Shown in pieces: positions 6,884-15,489 of a stretch of 35,250 bases of DNA (within the stretch, counting starts at the first letter, position 1; every line of letters starts with the position of its first letter). The position numbers and the translations under genes were made by a program. The DNA is taken from positions 1-35,250 of the forward strand of contig CANGPO010000021.1 in the NCBI GenBank assembly GCA_947455705.1, written 5' to 3'. Source of the stretch: Actinomycetota bacterium (GTDB lineage: Bacteria > Actinomycetota > Actinomycetes > S36-B12 > CAIYMF01). Under the pieces are notes generated by a model. It searched no databases. It saw only the letters and a list, made by a program, of their open reading frames with translations, and was not told where the DNA came from.

Positions 6884-9127
6884 ATGACGGACACGCAGCC
6901 CATTGGCCGGTTCAGATTTATGGACGCGCAGCGCGTAAATCTCGACGGCTTCGCGGTCGAAGATCAATCCCTTGGCTTGATAGCATTCAATGCGGACGCA
7001 GACCCCGACCCCTCCCTAGTTCTTGACGGCGGAGGCAACGTCGTCGAGATGGACGGGAGAGCCGCCACCGACTTTGATCTCATCGATGAGTTCATCGCTC
7101 GACACGGCCTAGATCTCAGCGTCTCAGCCGAAGTGATGGCCCTCGATGACGACGACTTCGCGCGACGCATCGTCGACATTAACGTTCCCCGCGCCGAGAT
7201 CATTCGGCTCACTGCCGGGGCGACACCGGCAAAACTTGCTCGCGTACTATCTCGGCTTCGTGCAGCAGAACTCGTGATAGCCATGACGAAAATGCGCGCC
7301 CGCAAGACGCCTAGCAATCAGGCTCATGTCACGAATAGGTCAGACGATCCCCTGCTGTTGGCTGCCGACGCAGCAACAGCCGCGGCCTTCGGATTCCGCG
7401 AGATTGAAACAACCGTTCCCGTTCTTGGCGATGCGCCGAGTAACGCCGTGGCAGTGTCCATTGGCGCTGCCGTAGGTGCAGTTGGGGTGCTCGTCCAGTG
7501 CTCAGTGGAAGAAGCATTGGAACTTGAGTTGGGGATGGCAGGTCTGGTCTCCTACGCAGAAACTGTCTCGATTTACGGAACCGAACAGATCTTTATAGAT
7601 GGCGACGACACCCCATGGTCTAAGGCGCTCCTCACGTCCGCCTATGCGAGCCGCGGAATGAAGATGCGTGTTACGTCCGGCGGCGGCTCCGAGGCGTTGA
7701 TGGGTGCGGCTGAAAATCGCTCCATCTTCTACCTCGAAGCTCGATGTGTGGCACTTGCCAGAGCCCTTGGCTCACAAGGCGTTCAGAACGGCGGCATTGA
7801 TGCAGCATCCGTCTCAGGGTCTGTTCCTGGCGGTGCGCGCAGCATGATGGCCGAGAACCTCATGGTGATGATGCGCAACCTCGAAGCGTGTACCGGCAAT
7901 GATGCCCTGATGAGCGAATCGGATGTGCGTCGCACCTCACGGACCCATCCGATCTTCATCGCCGGTACCGATTTCGTGTGCTCAGGATTCGGCTCGATCC
8001 AGCGTTACGACAATATGTTCGGGCCGAGTCAATGGAACTCCGAAGACATCGACGACTTCCTCATCATGCAACGTGATTGGACGGTTGACGGTGGCCTGCG
8101 CAGCGCAGCCGAGCCCGATGTCGCCCGGCTTCGTCGTCGCGCCGCCAATGCGGTGCGTGATGTCTATCGGTTCCTAGGCCTTGCCGACTTTCAGGATGTC
8201 TGGGTTGAGCAAGCCATTGATGCTGCTGGCTCGAAAGACATTCCGGCGGCAGATCTGATGACTCCGCTTGAGGCCTCCCGGATCATTCGGCAGTCACACG
8301 TCACGATGGTCGATGTCGTGGCCGCCCTCGACGCATGCGGATATGAGATCGAAGCCGAACGGCTACTTGCCATGCTGCACGCGCGCGTCGACGGAGATTA
8401 CCTACATACGGCCGCGATCTTCGATGAGCAGATGAACGTCATGTCACTGGTTACCGATCCGAATGATTACGCCGGCCCCGGAACAGGATACGAGCCAGCA
8501 GGATCTCGACTGGCCGAACTCAACTCGGTCCGCCAACAGCGATCCGTGTCAGATCTACGCGATGAACAGGCCGCTGCCGCAGGCGATCACTTCACGGTGG
8601 TCGGCGCCGCAGGTCAAGGCTCCGATCCCACGGAGGTCTCGATCGGAGTGTCCGCAGCAACCGGACGAGCCATCTGGACGACGCTGTCCGGGCTTTCGGT
8701 CGTCGACGTACTCGACGAACTACTGGCCGGCCTAGAAGAAGAAGGATGCCGCGGCCGCATCATCCGGATCAACGACACCGTCGACCTGGGCATGATCGGC
8801 CTCACTGCGGCACGTCTATCGGGATCCGGAATCGGGATCGGCCTACAGGCTAAGGGCACGGCTCTTATCCACCGTCGGGATCTGTCACCGTTGGCAAACC
8901 TCGAGCTCTACAGCGTTGCACCAACTGTGACCCCCGAGCTGTACCGCGCACTAGGGATAAATGCCGGCCGCCACGCCAAAGGCGCCACTCCTGAACCATT
9001 GCGAAATCCTTACTCCGACATGGCAATCGAAGCGCGATTCCACACGAAAGTTGTGTCACTCGTCGCCATCGAACGCACATGCCTAAAACCGGAGATTGGC
9101 CCCGAAGATCTGGAGTTACGCCAATGA
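6884..9127 (+). CDS. Diol/glycerol dehydratase, large and medium subunits fused
   Basis: 747 residues. Residues 1-550 are the B12-dependent dehydratase large subunit and align without gaps with Klebsiella diol dehydratase alpha through the active site. Residues about 568-747 are the medium subunit (RLSGSGIGIGLQAKGTALIH, NLELYSVAP). Conserved are Gln146, His148, Glu175, Glu226, Gln301, Asp340 and Ser367, matching Klebsiella Gln141, His143, Glu170, Glu221, Gln296, Asp335 and Ser362 (metal and substrate contacts). Two side-chain pocket residues differ: Klebsiella Ser301 is Asp306 and Gln336 is Ala341. The 40-residue N-terminus of PduD, which carries its encapsulation peptide, is absent; a linker of about 20 residues joins the parts. 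The ATG at 6884 has GAAGGAG 11 bases upstream. It makes an aldehyde from a vicinal diol; the true substrate may not be propanediol. Confidence 0.93.
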   Translation: MTDTQPIGRFRFMDAQRVNLDGFAVEDQSLGLIAFNADADPDPSLVLDGGGNVVEMDGRAATDFDLIDEFIARHGLDLSVSAEVMALDDDDFARRIVDINVPRAEIIRLTAGATPAKLARVLSRLRAAELVIAMTKMRARKTPSNQAHVTNRSDDPLLLAADAATAAAFGFREIETTVPVLGDAPSNAVAVSIGAAVGAVGVLVQCSVEEALELELGMAGLVSYAETVSIYGTEQIFIDGDDTPWSKALLTSAYASRGMKMRVTSGGGSEALMGAAENRSIFYLEARCVALARALGSQGVQNGGIDAASVSGSVPGGARSMMAENLMVMMRNLEACTGNDALMSESDVRRTSRTHPIFIAGTDFVCSGFGSIQRYDNMFGPSQWNSEDIDDFLIMQRDWTVDGGLRSAAEPDVARLRRRAANAVRDVYRFLGLADFQDVWVEQAIDAAGSKDIPAADLMTPLEASRIIRQSHVTMVDVVAALDACGYEIEAERLLAMLHARVDGDYLHTAAIFDEQMNVMSLVTDPNDYAGPGTGYEPAGSRLAELNSVRQQRSVSDLRDEQAAAAGDHFTVVGAAGQGSDPTEVSIGVSAATGRAIWTTLSGLSVVDVLDELLAGLEEEGCRGRIIRINDTVDLGMIGLTAARLSGSGIGIGLQAKGTALIHRRDLSPLANLELYSVAPTVTPELYRALGINAGRHAKGATPEPLRNPYSDMAIEARFHTKVVSLVAIERTCLKPEIGPEDLELRQ

Positions 9128-9486
9128 GCACCGCGCGATCAGGACGCGACACCACTGACGTCACCTTGGATTCGATCCGTCTTGGCGAGGTGACAATGGA
9201 CGACGTCACCATCCACCCGGACACCCTGATCAGGCAAGCTGAGGTCGCGTATGAACACGCCAATCCACAACTCGCGGAAAACTTGCTGCGGGCGGCTGAA
9301 CTTACATTGATTCCCGACGATGAGGTCCTTGCGATGTATGAGGCGTTGAGGCCCGGACGATCAACGGTCGACGAGCTGCGCGCACTGGCCACATCACTTC
9401 GTGATCGCCGAGCACCACGCACGGCCGCCCTCATTGAGGAAGCGGCCGATGCATATGCACGCCGCGGCATCGCCAAACAGGCCTGA
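9124..9486 (+). CDS. Diol/glycerol dehydratase small subunit (PduE-like)
   Basis: 120 residues. It aligns with the C-terminal two thirds of PduE: TIHPDTLIRQAEVA, AENLLRAAELTLIPDDEVL, YEALRPGRSTVDEL, then an ALIEEAADAYARR tail. PduE of enterobacteria is about 173 residues; the missing part is its N-terminal 50 residues, including the amphipathic helix that helps encapsulation. ATG at 9124 overlaps the fused-subunit stop (ATGA), ensuring coupled synthesis; an upstream in-frame ATG at 9079 lies inside the fused gene and is rejected. The small subunit completes the (alpha-beta-gamma)2 enzyme and caps the large subunit. Confidence 0.92.
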   Translation: MSTARSGRDTTDVTLDSIRLGEVTMDDVTIHPDTLIRQAEVAYEHANPQLAENLLRAAELTLIPDDEVLAMYEALRPGRSTVDELRALATSLRDRRAPRTAALIEEAADAYARRGIAKQA

Positions 9487-9500
9487 GAGCTACCACTGCC

Positions 9501-11177
9501 GTGAGCATCATCGCTGGAGTCGATGTCGGTAACTCGACGACGGAGATAGTCGTGGTCGACACCTCAACGTCGCCACCAACCCCCATCGTGTGGGACCGCA
9601 TCCCGACCCGCGGGATCAAGGGCTCGGCCGATTCCGCCCAAGCCGCCGCACAGATCCTTCGACGACTGGCCAAGCGAGCTGACCTCAGGATCGACCACAT
9701 CGTCGTGGCCCCACAGCATCCCGTTGACTCACGGACCGTTGTCATTGATGAACCACCGCCAAACACGGGACGCCTAGCGATCATCGGCGCCGGCACGACC
9801 ACCCCTGCAGGGTCAGGGATCGGTGTCGGCTCGCCACGCCTGATTGATGATGACATCGACACCAGTGCGCCCATCGTTCTCGTAGCACCTGAGCCTCGAT
9901 CCTTTCGTGCCACCGCGACCCGGATTAATGAATGGCTAGATGCGGGCGCCGACGTCGTCGGCATCGTGCTGTCCGGCGACGAAGCAGTCTTGGTTTCGAA
10001 CCGCATTGCCAAAGATTTGCCGGTGGTTGATCAGGTCGACGTCGAAACAGCAATCCAGGCTGACCTTGTTGCGGTTGAGGTATCAACGTCGATTGTTCGT
10101 GACCTCGCCGATCCTGTGCGCATCTCGGCCCTGACCCGACTCGATCGTTCCGAGCATGGAGATGCTGAAGCAATCGCTGGGCAGTTGCGCGGATTACGCG
10201 ATGCGGCGATCGCGATCTTTGCTGAGCCGCGTAGTTCATCAGTTGCTGCCAGTCGCACAGCGCAGGTTGAGGTTGGCGACAGTCATCGAAGCCTTCGTGA
10301 CATAGCGATGCGCCCCCTGGCCGCACGTCAAAGTGGCTCACTCACACTCGATGCAATGACGTGGCTTGGGTTCTCCGATCTGTGGGCCGTCGACCTGGCG
10401 GAGGTTGCAGATACCAGCGCCATCCGACCGCACAGTGTTCATGAACGCGCCATATCCCTTGCCACACTTGCCGATGCAACAGGTTCCCCGATTGATCTGC
10501 CAGCGCAGATTTTGCGTGACGAGTGTGACGTGCCAGTGTTTCTCGTTTCCAGCGAGGCAACGGCCGCTCGCGTGGGCGCACTCAGTACCCCTGCGGCAAA
10601 TTCCGATGCCATGGTGCTCGATCTCGGTGGCGGCACGATCGATGCCGCCACGGCCGCCGATCACAGCATCGTTGTGGCTGGTGCCGGAGACCTGCTCACA
10701 GCCGCGGTAGCGCACCTACTTAACATTCCACGAGGCGCCGCGGAGTGGGTCAAGCGTGAGCCTAGTGCCCGACTTGAAGGTCCACACGTACTCGTGGGCG
10801 AGGACGGCGTTCGACGATTCGTCGATGCCCCCGTCACCGCCGATGCGGTCGGCGCACTCGTCGTTCCGGGGCCGGCCGGCTTCCTACCCTTCCATGGGCA
10901 GTTGGCCCCCGGTGAATGGCGGATGCTTCGTCAACAACTCAAGCGAGCAGTGATCAGCAAGAACATTGAGCGGGCGACAACCGACATTGACACTGCGCGC
11001 GACGCAATCTTGGTCGGTGGGCCCGCTGGCGATACCGAACTGCTAAGCATGGCGGTGCGAGCTCTGCCGGGATGCACTCCGGGCCGCGCCGACGTGGCCG
11101 GCCAACTCGGTCACCGATGGGCTGTGGCGTATGGCTTAACGCTTCTACATCAACGTGGTGAAACCGAACCCGCCTAG
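9501..11177 (+). CDS. Diol dehydratase reactivase large subunit (DdrA/PduG-like)
   Basis: 558 residues, GTG start, 14 bases after the small subunit gene. It belongs to the actin/Hsp70 ATPase superfamily: phosphate-1 loop GVDVGNSTTE at the N-terminus and phosphate-2 loop MVLDLGGGTIDAA at about 370-382, followed by VVAGAGDLLTAAVAHLL and ILVGGPAGD near the C-terminus. DdrA releases damaged cobalamin from inactivated dehydratase at the cost of ATP. The protein is about 50 residues shorter than Klebsiella DdrA, with poor conservation in the middle. The partner DdrB/PduH (about 125 residues), normally adjacent, is not in the window: the next gene, ddl, is convergent 15 bases away. No B12 adenosyltransferase is seen either. 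Confidence 0.9.
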   Translation: MSIIAGVDVGNSTTEIVVVDTSTSPPTPIVWDRIPTRGIKGSADSAQAAAQILRRLAKRADLRIDHIVVAPQHPVDSRTVVIDEPPPNTGRLAIIGAGTTTPAGSGIGVGSPRLIDDDIDTSAPIVLVAPEPRSFRATATRINEWLDAGADVVGIVLSGDEAVLVSNRIAKDLPVVDQVDVETAIQADLVAVEVSTSIVRDLADPVRISALTRLDRSEHGDAEAIAGQLRGLRDAAIAIFAEPRSSSVAASRTAQVEVGDSHRSLRDIAMRPLAARQSGSLTLDAMTWLGFSDLWAVDLAEVADTSAIRPHSVHERAISLATLADATGSPIDLPAQILRDECDVPVFLVSSEATAARVGALSTPAANSDAMVLDLGGGTIDAATAADHSIVVAGAGDLLTAAVAHLLNIPRGAAEWVKREPSARLEGPHVLVGEDGVRRFVDAPVTADAVGALVVPGPAGFLPFHGQLAPGEWRMLRQQLKRAVISKNIERATTDIDTARDAILVGGPAGDTELLSMAVRALPGCTPGRADVAGQLGHRWAVAYGLTLLHQRGETEPA

Positions 11178-11192
11178 GTGTGTGGACCGTGA

Positions 11193-12302
11193 CTAACGCA
11201 GACCCGTACCTCGACGTAGCGCATCTTGGACGAGTGCATCGACCAACTCCGGATACTCGATTCCACTTTCCGCCCATACTCGCGGATACATGGAAATCGA
11301 GGTGAATCCTGGCATCGTGTTGACCTCGTTGATCAGCCACCGACCGTCGCTGGTCAAGAAGAAGTCGCACCGAGCTAGACCTTCACAGCCCAGTGCCTCA
11401 AAGGCCTTCACAGACAGATCTTGGACGGCACGAAGCTCACCCTCGGAGAGATCAGCCGGTACGACGAGCTCGGCTGCGTCATCTAAGTATTTGGCTTCGA
11501 AGTCATAGAACTCGTGATCACCATGCACGATGATCTCCGCGCACACACTGGCTCGTGGTGTCCCCGTCTCATCAACGAGAACGCCACACTCGATCTCGCG
11601 CCCATCTGCGACACCGGCCTCGACGACGATCTTCGGATCATGTTGGCGCGCCTGCTCGATAGCGTCGACGAGCTTCGACGCGTCCTTAACTTTGGTGATG
11701 CCAACACTTGATCCTGCTCGGGCTGGCTTAACAAACATCGGGAAGCCCAGTTGTTCGATCCGCTTCAACGAGCCTTGCTTGTCAGTGCGCCACTGTCGAT
11801 CCGTCACGACGACGTAGGGTGCTTGCTCAAGGCCAGCGACGGCGAACATCGCCTTCATCGCGCCCTTGTCCATGGCTGCAGCGGACGCCAAAACCCCAGA
11901 CCCGACATACGGGATCCCAGCCATCTCGAGTAGACCTTGGATCGTGCCGTCCTCACCGTAGGGGCCATGTAGAACGGGGAACACAACGTCCACGGCGGCC
12001 AGTGACGACGGCACTTCACCGGGCGCGTGCACAGCAAGGTCTGCACGGGTTGGATCGGCTGCCAGAACCACAGAAGAGCCGTCCTCGTTCACCTGCGGCA
12101 GTTTGCCGTCATTGATGCGAAGCCGCTGCGGGTCTACTGACTCTAAAACCCAGCGGCCATCGGGAGTTAAACCAATGGGGACGACGTCGTAGCGGGCGGG
12201 ATCCAGGGCCCGCATCACCGAGCCAGCGGACACACACGAAATCGCGTGCTCACTGGAACGTCCACCAAAGATGACGGCAACTCGAATTCGGGGAGATGAC
12301 AC
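11193..12302 (-). CDS. ddl: D-alanine--D-alanine ligase
   Basis: 369 residues, ATP-grasp enzyme joining two D-alanines for peptidoglycan precursors in the cytoplasm. Recognised by VAVIFGGRSSEHAISCVSAG at the N-terminus, LHGPYGEDGTIQGLLEMAGI (about 112-131), FVKPARAGSSVGI (ATP site) and the metal-binding C-terminal LINEVNTMPGFTSISMYP. Start is GTG at 12302 with only a weak upstream purine run. It lies convergent to the reactivase gene, at the border between the BMC locus and core genes. In Streptomyces, from memory, ddl also lies beside gpsA, which supports core synteny here. Confidence 0.95.
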   Translation of the reverse strand: MSSPRIRVAVIFGGRSSEHAISCVSAGSVMRALDPARYDVVPIGLTPDGRWVLESVDPQRLRINDGKLPQVNEDGSSVVLAADPTRADLAVHAPGEVPSSLAAVDVVFPVLHGPYGEDGTIQGLLEMAGIPYVGSGVLASAAAMDKGAMKAMFAVAGLEQAPYVVVTDRQWRTDKQGSLKRIEQLGFPMFVKPARAGSSVGITKVKDASKLVDAIEQARQHDPKIVVEAGVADGREIECGVLVDETGTPRASVCAEIIVHGDHEFYDFEAKYLDDAAELVVPADLSEGELRAVQDLSVKAFEALGCEGLARCDFFLTSDGRWLINEVNTMPGFTSISMYPRVWAESGIEYPELVDALVQDALRRGTGLR

Positions 12303-12358
12303 CAGATCACCCTACGCCCGATCTCCCGCGAAACCATGTAGACCGGTAGCGTCTGCAC

Positions 12359-13486
12359 ATGACTTCTTCTGAATACCGCAGCGACCTGTCTGTTGACTCC
12401 CTTGTTGTAGCGGCCGGACGGCCAGCCCATGAGGTAGATGGTCCCATCAACGTTCCAGTGGTTCTGTCGTCTACGTTCCACGCGGGTGGGCCAGTCGCCT
12501 ATGGGCGTACCTCAAATCCCACGTGGGAAGCCCTGGAAGAGGTCGTCGGCGCACTTGAGGGCGGCATGGCTCTGGCTTTCGCCAGCGGCATGGCCGCAAT
12601 CTCGACGGTGATGGACATCATCAAGCCCGGTGGAGTGGTAGCGCTGTCGGCGCACACCTATTCAGGCGCAGCAGCACGCATGCGCGATCTTGAGGCCGCC
12701 GGCCGCGTCACCGCACGCCTGGTTCAGATCGACGATCCGGCGGCGATCGAGCAGGCGTGCATCGGCGCCGATGTGCTTTGGCTGGAAAGCCCTACCAATC
12801 CAGCCATGGAGGTGTGCGACATCCCGGCAGCCGTTGCAGCGGCGAAGAAGAATGGCATCCTGGTCGTATGCGACAACACGTTTGCCACCCCACTACTTCA
12901 GCAGCCGCTGCAACTCGGTGCCGACATCGTCGTTCATTCGGCTACCAAGATGCTTGCCGGCCACTCGGACGTTCTCATGGGCATCGTCGTCACGAATGAC
13001 GACGAGATCCGCGCCAAACTCATCCGGGCCCGCACACTTCTCGGCGGGATTCCTGGGCCGTTTGAGGCATACCTGGCCCTGCGTGGAATTCGCACGTTGG
13101 CTTTGCGTGTCCGGCAGTCCCAAGCAAGCACCGCGATCCTTGCCGAGCGACTCGCCAGCCATCCTGCAGTCACTCGCGTTCGCTACCCAGGGCTACCAAA
13201 CGATCCGGGTCACCTGGTGGCCACCCGTCAGATGAAGGGCTACGGATCGGTCCTGTCGTTCGAAACGATTGGCGACGCAGCGGCCGCGGAGAAGGTGTGC
13301 GACTCCGTTCACCTCATGACGCATGCAACGAGCCTCGGCGGGGTTGAGACCCTCATCGAACGCCGTCGCCGTTGGGTTGAAGAGCGCCCAGATATCCCCG
13401 AGACGTTGATTCGCCTCGCGGTTGGCATTGAGGATGTTGAGGACCTGTGGGCCGATCTCAATGGTGCGTTGAACACCATCGTCTAG
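12359..13486 (+). CDS. Cystathionine gamma-synthase/lyase-type PLP enzyme
   Basis: 375 residues of the Cys/Met metabolism PLP family. Visible are YGRTSNPTWEALEE with the conserved tyrosine and arginine, ALAFASGMAAIS (phosphate region), LWLESPTNPAMEVCDI, CDNTFATPLLQQPL and the Schiff-base lysine in VHSATKMLAGHSD. The C-terminal SLGGVETLIE is also typical. Family members are gamma-synthases, gamma-lyases or methionine gamma-lyases; the sequence does not decide. No Shine-Dalgarno precedes the ATG, but TAGCGT lies six bases upstream, so a leaderless mRNA is possible. It is divergent from ddl across 56 bases and convergent with gpsA. Confidence 0.9.
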   Translation: MTSSEYRSDLSVDSLVVAAGRPAHEVDGPINVPVVLSSTFHAGGPVAYGRTSNPTWEALEEVVGALEGGMALAFASGMAAISTVMDIIKPGGVVALSAHTYSGAAARMRDLEAAGRVTARLVQIDDPAAIEQACIGADVLWLESPTNPAMEVCDIPAAVAAAKKNGILVVCDNTFATPLLQQPLQLGADIVVHSATKMLAGHSDVLMGIVVTNDDEIRAKLIRARTLLGGIPGPFEAYLALRGIRTLALRVRQSQASTAILAERLASHPAVTRVRYPGLPNDPGHLVATRQMKGYGSVLSFETIGDAAAAEKVCDSVHLMTHATSLGGVETLIERRRRWVEERPDIPETLIRLAVGIEDVEDLWADLNGALNTIV

Positions 13487-13493
13487 GCGCGTG

Positions 13494-14543
13494 TTAAAGC
13501 CCTTGACGGGTTGATTCATCGACGACAGACAACACGTCGACGTCCATTTCAGCCTCTGGTTTCGTCGCCCGAGACATGAAGCGCGACAGGCATTCTACCG
13601 GCGAGAGCCCGTGATGAACGACCTGAACGATCGCCTCAGTGATGGGCATCTCGATACCTTCCGTAACGGCGAGGTCGAGGATCCCCTGACAGCTTTTCAC
13701 GCCCTCACAGGTCTGCGTCATCGCCGCAGTGGCCGCGTCGATCGAAAGACCCCGACCTAGATGCTCACCGAAGGTTCGGTTGCGCGACAGTGGCGACTGA
13801 CACGTAGCGACCAAGTCGCCAATGCCAGCAAGGCCAAGGAACGTCAACGGTGAGGCACCGAGCGCAATACCAAGGCGCGTCATCTCAGCAAGCCCGCGAG
13901 TAATCAACGCCGATTGGGCGTTCTCACCGAAATCCATCCCGACAGCCATCCCGTTGGCTAGGGCGATGACGTTTTTGACCGCGCCACCGATTTCGGTGCC
14001 TACGACGTCCGTAGTCCAGTAAGGACGAAAGTACGAGGTGGTTGAAGCATCGGCGTACTCTTCTGCAACGGCAGCAACGGGCGAGGCAATCGTCGTAGCC
14101 GCCGGCTGGCGTTCGATGATCTCGCGAGCCAAGTTTGGCCCTGACACCACGGCAATGCGCTCGAGGGAGATGCCTGCGACTTCGCTCATCACCTCGCTCA
14201 TACGCTCGTTCGTCCCCTCCTCGATCCCCTTAATCAGGGACACCAGCAGGGCTGACGGGTCTAGTAGCGGGGCCCATGCACGCAGATTGGTGCGCAGAGT
14301 TTGTGCTGGCACCGCCAATGCCACAACGGTCGAGTTGCGCAGTGCAGCGGCCGCATCCGTCGTTGCGGAGATACTGCGTGGGAGCTGGACGCCAGGATGG
14401 TAAGCCGGGTTTTCATGACGCGTTTGAATCGCGTCGGCTACCTGCGGATCACGACTCCAGATCGTCACCTCGTGGCCGGCGTCGGCAAGGACTTGAGCGT
14501 AGGCAGTGCCCCACGACCCACTTCCCATCACCGCACAGCGCAC
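13494..14543 (-). CDS. gpsA: Glycerol-3-phosphate dehydrogenase [NAD(P)+]
   Basis: 349 residues; reduces dihydroxyacetone phosphate to sn-glycerol 3-phosphate for phospholipid synthesis. N-terminal Rossmann motif VMGSGSWGTAYAQVLADAGH, then ALAVPAQTLR, LVSLIKGIEEGT, VVSGPNLAREI, GAVKNVIALANGMAVGMDFG containing the catalytic lysine, and GLAGIGDLVATCQSPLSRNR. Three bases separate it from the plsC stop, so plsC-gpsA are co-transcribed; the products act in consecutive steps of phosphatidic acid synthesis. The final 20 residues are variable. Start ATG at 14543. Confidence 0.96.
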   Translation of the reverse strand: MRCAVMGSGSWGTAYAQVLADAGHEVTIWSRDPQVADAIQTRHENPAYHPGVQLPRSISATTDAAAALRNSTVVALAVPAQTLRTNLRAWAPLLDPSALLVSLIKGIEEGTNERMSEVMSEVAGISLERIAVVSGPNLAREIIERQPAATTIASPVAAVAEEYADASTTSYFRPYWTTDVVGTEIGGAVKNVIALANGMAVGMDFGENAQSALITRGLAEMTRLGIALGASPLTFLGLAGIGDLVATCQSPLSRNRTFGEHLGRGLSIDAATAAMTQTCEGVKSCQGILDLAVTEGIEMPITEAIVQVVHHGLSPVECLSRFMSRATKPEAEMDVDVLSVVDESTRQGL

Positions 14544-14546
14544 TGA

Positions 14547-15308
14547 TTACTCCTCGACTTGCTGGTCGTGCGCCTGATGCGCCTTGAGGTCATATCGTTC
14601 CACGGGCGCTCGTTCACCGCGCAGGATCTCCAATTGTGCCGTAATCGCAGCCATCAGGCGCTCGGTTGCCAGATCCAGCACTTCGGCATCGATCGGCCGG
14701 TGACGTAAATCATCAAGATCGATGGGTGGTCCGGCCAGAACCTTCATCGTTTTGGGCGGTAAGAGCCGCAGTTCCTTGGCATAGGGGCGCACAACATCTT
14801 GGGCACCCCATTGAGCCAGCGGGACCAACGGCGCTCCGGTCATGAGTGCGATGCGGGCGGCCCCCGTCTTTCCCGTCATGGGCCATAGGCCGGGGTCACG
14901 ACTGATGGTGCCCTCCGGGTATATGACAACGCACTCGCCCTGATTGACCCCCTCGACGGCCGCTCGGATGGCATTTGCAGCATCTTCTGTCTCTCGATAC
15001 ACCGGGATCTGCCCGGCCCCGGTGATGATCTGCCCGATAACCGGCAGATCAAACACCTCGTGCTTGCCAAGGAATCGTGGAAGGCGACCGTTGTCATAGA
15101 GATAGTGGGCACATTGAAGTGGATCGAAGTAACTGATGTGATTGGCCGCGACCACGATTCCCTGCTGAGTTCCATCGGTACGAACCGACGCAAAGAGGTT
15201 GTCCGTTCCGCGCCAATCACGCCGAGTGAACGCCATCAACCACGGACGTAGCAGCACGACAGCGGTCATGTAGGCCGCACCGGGCGCCTTGCCACTGGGA
15301 TGGCTCAC
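14547..15308 (-). CDS. plsC: 1-acyl-glycerol-3-phosphate acyltransferase (PlsC family)
   Basis: 253 residues, membrane-associated acyltransferase. Motif I is NHISYFD (His57 and Asp62 catalytic pair); the motif III region reads VIYPEGTISRD at about 127-137. A hydrophobic N-terminal stretch (about 12-25) may anchor it. It likely acylates lysophosphatidic acid made from the product of GpsA, its operon partner three bases downstream. Start is GTG at 15308 preceded by AAGGGAC. The last 20 residues are charged and His-rich (ending HQAHDQQVEE). Exact acyl acceptor cannot be read. Confidence 0.92.
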   Translation of the reverse strand: MSHPSGKAPGAAYMTAVVLLRPWLMAFTRRDWRGTDNLFASVRTDGTQQGIVVAANHISYFDPLQCAHYLYDNGRLPRFLGKHEVFDLPVIGQIITGAGQIPVYRETEDAANAIRAAVEGVNQGECVVIYPEGTISRDPGLWPMTGKTGAARIALMTGAPLVPLAQWGAQDVVRPYAKELRLLPPKTMKVLAGPPIDLDDLRHRPIDAEVLDLATERLMAAITAQLEILRGERAPVERYDLKAHQAHDQQVEE

Positions 15309-15489
15309 CGCTGTCCCTTCGTCTGAAAAACGTGCCTGCCGATCATGGATCCGAACTCTTACATAGTGGAGCCTGCATCCTGCCCAATCATCGCGTGGAT
15401 GGGGCGCGCGTGCATGGCGGTCGAGCCTGACCGATGGTGATGCCTAGCCCCCAGCACTCGTGAGGTATCGAATCGGCGATGATGTAGCC

